Part shown: piece after piece, positions 59,857-64,000 of the stretch
Position numbering within the stretch: the stretch's first letter is position 1
Layout: each line of letters opens with the position of its first letter
Assembly (NCBI GenBank): GCA_964649745.1
Contig: CAZYQI010000019.1
Span: 1-64,000 of the forward strand
Length of the DNA stretch: 64,000 nt
Reading direction: 5' to 3'
From: CAZEHS01 sp964649745
Lineage (GTDB): Bacteria; Bacillota; Clostridia; Peptostreptococcales; Acidaminobacteraceae
The notes under the pieces: generated by a model
Told to the model about the DNA's origin: nothing
What the model saw: the letters and a program-made list of their open reading frames with translations, nothing else
Databases searched by the model: none
Program-made: the position numbers and the translations under genes

Positions 59857-60027
59857 GTTTTCCTCCCTACGCGATGGTTGGTTAATCGTGCTGTTACCAT
59901 CGTACAACACCGGTGATGATAATTCCATAGCAGTGTTGAAGCCCGTTCCCATGATTATTTCCCCCATTGCGGAAACCGGTACAGGATGCAAAATACGGAG
60001 CCCTACGAATCCCACTCTCATTTCTGT

Positions 60028-61239
60028 TCATTTGGATTTAAAGACCTTTCTTAACTGTATGTATCCCTTCATCGCTCCGAATAACAGCCTGTTGGATGCT
60101 GAATTCATGTCTCTGGCCACGTTCTTCAGCTCCTGCCTTATGGGAAGATTCTGCGGGCACGCTTTTTCACACTTTCCACAACCTGTACATCGGTCCGCTC
60201 CTGAAGGCGGTCTTCCATCCAAACCGCTTACAAAAAACGCGTACTGGAATTTTATTCGACTATCCTGAAAGAGGTGCTGCGCATTGTATTGAGCAAAACA
60301 GGTTGGAATATTAACGCCTCCCGGACATGGCATGCAATAGCCGCATCCTGTGCATCCAATCTTCATCACCTTCCGATACGTTTGCTGTACAGAATTCACC
60401 AGTCCTCTCTCACTTTCCGTCATACAGCCGCTAACGCATTCCGAAGCGACACGAATGTTTTCTTCGATGTGTGCCTCGTCGTTCATACCGGAGAGCACGC
60501 TGGTTATTTCTGGCTGATCCCACAACCATCGAAGTGCCCATTCGGCAGGTGTTCTCCGAACCTCCGCCATATCCCACAATCTTCCCACCTCTGCAGGAAC
60601 ACGTCCGGCCAACATTCCCCCTCGAAGAGGTTCCATTACTGTGATCCCGATCCCCTTGGCGGCTGCATAGTGAAGACCACTGCTTCCAGCCTGGTATTCC
60701 GTATCCATGTAATTATATTGAATCTGGCAGAATTCCCACGGGTATGCATCGGTCAGATTAATGAACTCCTGAGCCTCTCCATGAAAGGAGAAGCCAACAT
60801 GACCCAGCTTACCTGCTCTCTTGGCATCTTCAATGAACGTATGCGCTCCCAGGTCTATCATCCGTTGCCAATTGTTCTCTTCTTTAAGGCCATGGAAAAG
60901 ATAAAAATCGATGTGGTCCGTCTGAAGCCGCTTCAACTGAGTGTCCAGTATGGCGTCCATATCCTTACGGCTGTTAACCATGTATGGAGGAATTTTTGTG
61001 GCAATCATCACCTTCTGCCGATGCCCCTTGCTCAGTATATTCCCCAGAATCGCCTCACTCCTGCCGTTGTCGTATACAAATGCCGTATCAAAATAATTCA
61101 CTCCACGGTCGATGGCCGAAAGAACCTGCCGTTCTGTGCGGGCCTCATCAATCTGGCGGCCGTTGCGCGGCATACGCATCATACCGTATGCCAGAGCTGA
61201 AATCCGCTTGCCTGTTTGTCCCATCATCCTGTACTGCAT
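60028..61239 (-). CDS. Aldo/keto reductase with C-terminal 4Fe-4S ferredoxin domain
   Basis: The 403-residue product has an aldo/keto reductase barrel (about 1-285) with GVNYFDTAFVYDNGRSE (Asp, Tyr), MIATKIP (Lys) and FYLFHGL (His). This is followed by iron-sulphur motifs CTGCGYCMPC and CTGCGKCEKACP. Such fusions are common in anaerobes and probably pass electrons between ferredoxin-type clusters and carbonyl substrates. GAGGAGG precedes the ATG. A site like the TetR operator lies about 20 bp upstream. Confidence 0.94.
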   Translation of the reverse strand: MQYRMMGQTGKRISALAYGMMRMPRNGRQIDEARTERQVLSAIDRGVNYFDTAFVYDNGRSEAILGNILSKGHRQKVMIATKIPPYMVNSRKDMDAILDTQLKRLQTDHIDFYLFHGLKEENNWQRMIDLGAHTFIEDAKRAGKLGHVGFSFHGEAQEFINLTDAYPWEFCQIQYNYMDTEYQAGSSGLHYAAAKGIGITVMEPLRGGMLAGRVPAEVGRLWDMAEVRRTPAEWALRWLWDQPEITSVLSGMNDEAHIEENIRVASECVSGCMTESERGLVNSVQQTYRKVMKIGCTGCGYCMPCPGGVNIPTCFAQYNAQHLFQDSRIKFQYAFFVSGLDGRPPSGADRCTGCGKCEKACPQNLPIRQELKNVARDMNSASNRLLFGAMKGYIQLRKVFKSK

Positions 61240-61256
61240 AAAATCCCTCCTCGTAA

Positions 61257-61274
61257 ATTGACTACTCAGTCTAT
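61257..61274 (-). promoter_or_regulatory. Second TetR-type operator, upstream of the reductase gene
   Basis: On the minus strand AGACTGAGTAGTCAAT repeats the half-sites AGACTGA and AGTC of the site at the TetR promoter. It is 18 bp upstream of the reductase start codon. Confidence 0.6.
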
Positions 61275-61280
61275 TTTCCT

Positions 61281-61310
61281 AAAAATATTACGCCGTTAAG
61301 ACCGGCGTAA
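61281..61310 (-). terminator. Terminator of the TetR gene
   Basis: TTACGCCG (61288-61295) pairs with CGGCGTAA (61303-61310), with a five-T tail on the minus strand (61281-61285). It lies 18 bp past the tetR-type stop codon and just upstream of the second operator. Confidence 0.8.
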
Positions 61311-61328
61311 CGTTATGCTTTGAAAGGA

Positions 61329-61889
61329 TTAATAGCGTATGCAGTTCCAAATATACTGGAAAGAATCCTCAAGGAATTCCTCATCCAGAGCTTCGACCTT
61401 TTGTTCCAGAAGGTACCCTGCGTTGGCCATCATCATACCTGTGAGAAGTACTGCCATGTATTCCGTGTTTCCAGGCCGCAGAACCTCCGCACGGACCCCT
61501 TCGTCCAAAAAATCAAGAATACCGGCAAACTTACCTCGGCCCTCGACTTTGGTGATTTCCCGAATATAGGGAGAGTTACTGAACTGTTTGCAAAAATAAA
61601 CCTCTTCCGGGCAGGCAATTGCCCATTCGAGAAAATTACGGTGAATAAGTTGCAGCTTTCCTCTCCAGTTAGATACCTGCTCGACACCCCGGCTCATACG
61701 AAAAACCATGGATTCCTTACATGCCAGATAAAGACTGTTGATGAGCTCTTCCTTTGTGGGGAAATAATGAAACAGTGTTCCGGTGGATACCCCTGCTTCC
61801 TTGGATATCATGGAGGTGGGCGTCTTGTCGAAGCCGTTGCGATTAAAGAGTATCAAAGCAGTGTTTAAAATTTGAGTGCGTTTGTTCAT
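61329..61889 (-). CDS. TetR/AcrR family transcriptional regulator
   Basis: The ATG at 61889 follows GGAGGAAGAG. The 186-residue product has the N-terminal helix-turn-helix TSMISKEAGVSTGTLFHYFPTKEEL (in parts, about 25-48) and a variable ligand domain. It likely represses itself and the reductase/LUD genes, given the shared operator half-sites. Ligand unknown. Confidence 0.93.
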   Translation of the reverse strand: MNKRTQILNTALILFNRNGFDKTPTSMISKEAGVSTGTLFHYFPTKEELINSLYLACKESMVFRMSRGVEQVSNWRGKLQLIHRNFLEWAIACPEEVYFCKQFSNSPYIREITKVEGRGKFAGILDFLDEGVRAEVLRPGNTEYMAVLLTGMMMANAGYLLEQKVEALDEEFLEDSFQYIWNCIRY

Positions 61890-61913
61890 CTCTTCCTCCA
61901 CCACCAGAATAAC

Positions 61914-61939
61914 ACATATAGACTGATCAGTCCATATGT
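61914..61939. promoter_or_regulatory. Palindromic TetR operator
   Basis: A 26 bp near-perfect palindrome is centred on ACTGATCAGT, with flanks ACATAT and ATATGT; only one symmetric base pair differs. It lies 24 bp upstream of the TetR start codon, within the expected promoter. Confidence 0.85.
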
Positions 61940-62014
61940 AATTTCCAAAGGAAGCGCTGTCGTATTCGACTATCCTGACCAAGAGGCCTTCACAGCATTT
62001 GCCGGAGAGCGGTC

Positions 62015-62047
62015 AAAAAAGGATAGGCCTCTGGGAAAGCAGAGGCC
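62015..62047 (-). terminator. Terminator of the VOC gene
   Basis: GGCCTCTG (62026-62033) and CAGAGGCC (62040-62047) form a perfect stem. Six T follow on the minus strand (62015-62020). Confidence 0.9.
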
Positions 62048-62080
62048 ATTAATGGGTTTGTGTTTTTATGCCGACGGATT

Positions 62081-62503
62081 TTATCCGAACTGAATGCCGC
62101 TATCATGACTTACCTGCCAGGGGATGCCGAATTTGTCAGTGCACATGCCGTAGCATTTGCTCCAGAAGGTTTCCTGAAGCTCCATCTGAACGGTTCCGCC
62201 CTCCTTCAGCCGGTTGAAGTAGCCGGTCAACTCCGCCGCATCCTTGCTGCCAATGGTCAGGGTGATGTTGTTTCCCTGTATCAGCGTCATCCCCGGGAAA
62301 CAGTCTGAGAACATCACTGTACTTCCCGCTATCTTCAGCGCGGAATACATAATCCAGTCCTTGGCTTGCTCCGGCACCGGGTGCTCAGGGGACCCCTCCC
62401 CAAAAGTCATGAACTGCGGCACTTCGACTCCAAAAATATCCGCATAATACGACACTGCTTCCCGGCAATTACCATTGAAATTCACGAATACTTCAACTGC
62501 CAT
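62081..62503 (-). CDS. VOC family protein (PhnB-like)
   Basis: The start at 62503 follows GAGGTGA. The 140-residue product is a vicinal-oxygen-chelate fold of the PhnB / 3-demethylubiquinone-type group: FVNFNGNCREAVSYYADIFG, then SALKIAGSTVMFSDCFPG and TDKFGIPWQVSH at the end. Members bind small molecules or act as isomerase- or dioxygenase-like enzymes; no metal set is certain here. It is monocistronic. Confidence 0.88.
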   Translation of the reverse strand: MAVEVFVNFNGNCREAVSYYADIFGVEVPQFMTFGEGSPEHPVPEQAKDWIMYSALKIAGSTVMFSDCFPGMTLIQGNNITLTIGSKDAAELTGYFNRLKEGGTVQMELQETFWSKCYGMCTDKFGIPWQVSHDSGIQFG

Positions 62504-62654
62504 TCTGATCACCTCTTTCAATATAAATGAGTAGTAATGTTCAATTTTGAAACGCCAACAAAACGGGTACAGCGTTCCCATTGAATACATCCCTGTATAC
62601 CCGTTTTAGATGAGTTGAATCTCTAGAAGAGGTATTTAAAAAAACTTGTGTCTA

Positions 62655-62683
62655 TTGACAAGCCAGGTTTATCGCGATAAACT
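62655..62683 (+). promoter_or_regulatory. blaI-type promoter with palindromic operator
   Basis: TTGACA (62655-62660) and TAAACT (62678-62683) are 17 bp apart. A perfect 16 bp palindrome, GTTTATCGCGATAAAC (62667-62682), spans the spacer and -10, so a bound repressor would block polymerase. Confidence 0.82.
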
Positions 62684-62722
62684 CATTCCGAAAGGTTTAT
62701 TTCATTAGACCCAGGAGCCCCT

Positions 62723-63082
62723 ATGGAACCCTTTAAGCTGCACGATGCTGAATTTAAGTTCGTAAATCTTGTTTGGGAAACGGAACCCATCAATTCCACA
62801 GAGCTTACCCGGCTTGCCCTCAACCGGCTGGGCTGGAAAAAATCCACCACTTATACCGTTCTGCGCAAGCTATGTGAGCGGGGAATCCTGCGAAATGAAG
62901 ATGCCACTGTATCCGCCTCGGTAAACAGAGAAGATGTCCTTCAGTATGAAAGCTCTGCCATCATCGACAAAGCCTTTTCCGGCTCTCTTCCCCATTTTCT
63001 TGCGTCCTTCCTGGGAGACCGTAAGATAAGTGAAAAGGAAGCGGATGAGCTGAAAAAAATCATTGAGGAGGCCACAAAATGA
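62723..63082 (+). CDS. BlaI/MecI/CopY family repressor
   Basis: The 119-residue product has the winged helix of this family (AEFKFVNLVWETEPINSTEL, STTYTVLRKLCERGIL) and a C-terminal dimerisation helix (SEKEADELKKIIEEA). In relatives the repressor is cleaved when the partner sensor is activated by a beta-lactam. It overlaps the sensor gene by 4 bp (ATGA). No beta-lactamase gene is visible in the window. Confidence 0.93.
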   Translation: MEPFKLHDAEFKFVNLVWETEPINSTELTRLALNRLGWKKSTTYTVLRKLCERGILRNEDATVSASVNREDVLQYESSAIIDKAFSGSLPHFLASFLGDRKISEKEADELKKIIEEATK

Positions 63083-64000
63083 ACCCTCTGACCAGTGAAT
63101 TGTGGGAGCTTGCCTTTGGTGAGGTGTTACGGATGAGTTGGCTGGGCGGTCTGATCATCCTCATGGTTCTGGCGCTCCGAATTCCAATGAAGAGGCTGCC
63201 CAAGGGCTTCTCCTACCTTCTGTGGATTGCCGTATGGCTTCGCCTCACCATCTCCGTTGACCTGCCATCCCCCTTCAGCTTTCTGAGCCTTCTTGCAGAT
63301 AAAACCTCAGCACCGGGAGGCAGCCCTGGATCAGTTCCCGCACCGGCAATACCCGTACCACTGGACCGCCAGTCCTTGGACAATCAGCTGCTTCAATTCT
63401 CCAGCTTTCAGCCCCAGAGCCCTGTCAACAGCATCGATCCCATTCAGGCCTTCTATGCTTTCGGAACTGCGTTATGGCTGGTTGGTATTTTGGTTCTACT
63501 GAGCTACAGCATATTCACCTATATCCAAACCACCCGTCGACTGGCCACTGCAACCCGCAGAGAGCCTCTGGTTTTTGAATCCGACAAGGTGGATTCCCCC
63601 TTTGTCTTTGGCTTCATCAAACCCCGCATCGTGGTTCCACCGGATATATCTCCTGATGCCCTCCGCAATATCCTCTCTCACGAGCATGTCCATCTTCAGC
63701 GAAGGGACCATCTGATCAAGCCCCTGACCTACCTCATCACCCTTGTACACTGGTTCAACCCCCTGGTGTGGGTTGCCTTCCACCTGATGTCCAAGGATAT
63801 GGAAATGTCCTGCGATGAGCAGGTGATCCGCGGTTTCTCCAAGGAAGACCGGGGCGCCTACAGTCATACCCTCTTAGGCTTCTCAACCTCCAGAAAATCG
63901 TTTGTACAAAGCCCTCTGGCCTTTGGGGAGAGCAACGTCAAAACCCGTATTCTGAATGTCCTCCGCTACCGGCAGCTGCCTCCCTGGGGGTACGTCATAT
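63079..64000 (+). CDS. BlaR1/MecR1-type M56 metallopeptidase sensor (partial at window end)
   Basis: The open frame begins with ATG in the ATGA overlap, behind GAGGAGG, and is still open at 64000, so at least 307 residues are seen. It has N-terminal membrane helices, then the gluzincin motif LSHEHVHLQRRDHL (HExxH at about 213) followed by membrane-embedded VHWFNPLVWVAFHL and EMSCDE, as in BlaR1. Whether a C-terminal penicillin-binding sensor domain follows cannot be seen. Signal transfer to the BlaI-type repressor is inferred from the pairing. Confidence 0.92.
   Translation, partial: MNPLTSELWELAFGEVLRMSWLGGLIILMVLALRIPMKRLPKGFSYLLWIAVWLRLTISVDLPSPFSFLSLLADKTSAPGGSPGSVPAPAIPVPLDRQSLDNQLLQFSSFQPQSPVNSIDPIQAFYAFGTALWLVGILVLLSYSIFTYIQTTRRLATATRREPLVFESDKVDSPFVFGFIKPRIVVPPDISPDALRNILSHEHVHLQRRDHLIKPLTYLITLVHWFNPLVWVAFHLMSKDMEMSCDEQVIRGFSKEDRGAYSHTLLGFSTSRKSFVQSPLAFGESNVKTRILNVLRYRQLPPWGYVI

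Noticed and set aside
1..64000. CRISPR arrays, rRNA operons, prophage or transposase genes
   Set aside because: I looked for regular spaced repeats, rRNA-like stretches and phage or transposase motifs and saw none.

Overview
The window looks like chromosomal DNA of an anaerobic, Gram-positive-type, probably endospore-forming member of the Clostridia. Evidence: an [FeFe]-hydrogenase maturase (hydF), a 3-aminobutyryl-CoA ammonia-lyase-like gene of lysine fermentation, a T-box leader on an ilv operon, a Firmicutes-type LexA box, SLH/CsaB S-layer anchoring genes, a SpoIIM-family protein, AGGAGG-type ribosome sites and sigma-A promoters with TTGACN and TATAAT spaced by 17 bp. Base composition is fairly balanced, apart from the AT-rich U32 peptidase gene. 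No rRNA, intact tRNA, transposase, prophage or CRISPR array was seen.

Layout. 0.2-3.6 kb: hydF, an inverted-repeat element, a secreted GH18 protein with a small membrane protein, and a 48-codon basic protein. 3.6-9.4 kb: SOS-type operon uvrB-uvrA-GNAT. 9.5-11.8 kb: kal-like gene, AI-2E-family permease, GNAT. 11.8-15.8 kb: ftsE-ftsX-M23 hydrolase-ctpA, a cell-wall division module. 16-22.9 kb: 5-formyl-THF cyclo-ligase, AT-rich U32 peptidase, Lon-like protease, DMT permease. 22.9-25.9 kb: small accessory stretch with a RelB/YoeB toxin-antitoxin pair, an SLH protein, a probably truncated secreted protein and an orphan nucleotidyltransferase. 26-31.1 kb: ilvN-ilvC-ilvD-ilvB behind an isoleucine T-box. 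31.4-37.7 kb: MarR regulator, two HlyD-type adaptors and a heterodimeric ABC exporter. 37.8-45.7 kb: envelope polysaccharide cluster (secreted protein, DUF5693 protein, CsaB-TagA fusion, GH26 hydrolase) running into a split transketolase. 45.9-50.3 kb: MazEF (EndoA), alr, nnr, acpS and a coiled-coil protein. 50.4-57.9 kb: DUF975, RDD, SpoIIM, DUF58, MoxR, DUF4350, DUF4129 and a membrane protein. 58-62.5 kb: GNAT, LUD protein, ferredoxin-type aldo/keto reductase, TetR regulator, VOC protein. 62.7-64 kb: BlaI/BlaR1-type pair; the sensor runs off the window.

The CsaB half of the fusion would pyruvylate the secondary cell-wall polymer that SLH domains, such as those of the protein at 23.8 kb, bind. 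FtsEX would activate the coiled-coil M23 hydrolase encoded next to it. UvrBA sits under a LexA-type operator. The TetR, MarR and BlaI regulators each have a recognisable palindrome at their own promoter; the TetR half-sites recur upstream of the aldo/keto reductase gene.

Most notable are the CsaB-TagA fusion that keeps an apparent internal ribosome site, the T-box leader with a possible relay to a distal terminator, an EndoA antitoxin lacking its ribbon-helix-helix half, paired TetR operators, and the small basic-protein gene behind a sigma-B-like promoter. I did not find a clearly undescribed multi-gene system; the MoxR/DUF58/RDD/SpoIIM cluster is the best-conserved group whose function is unclear.
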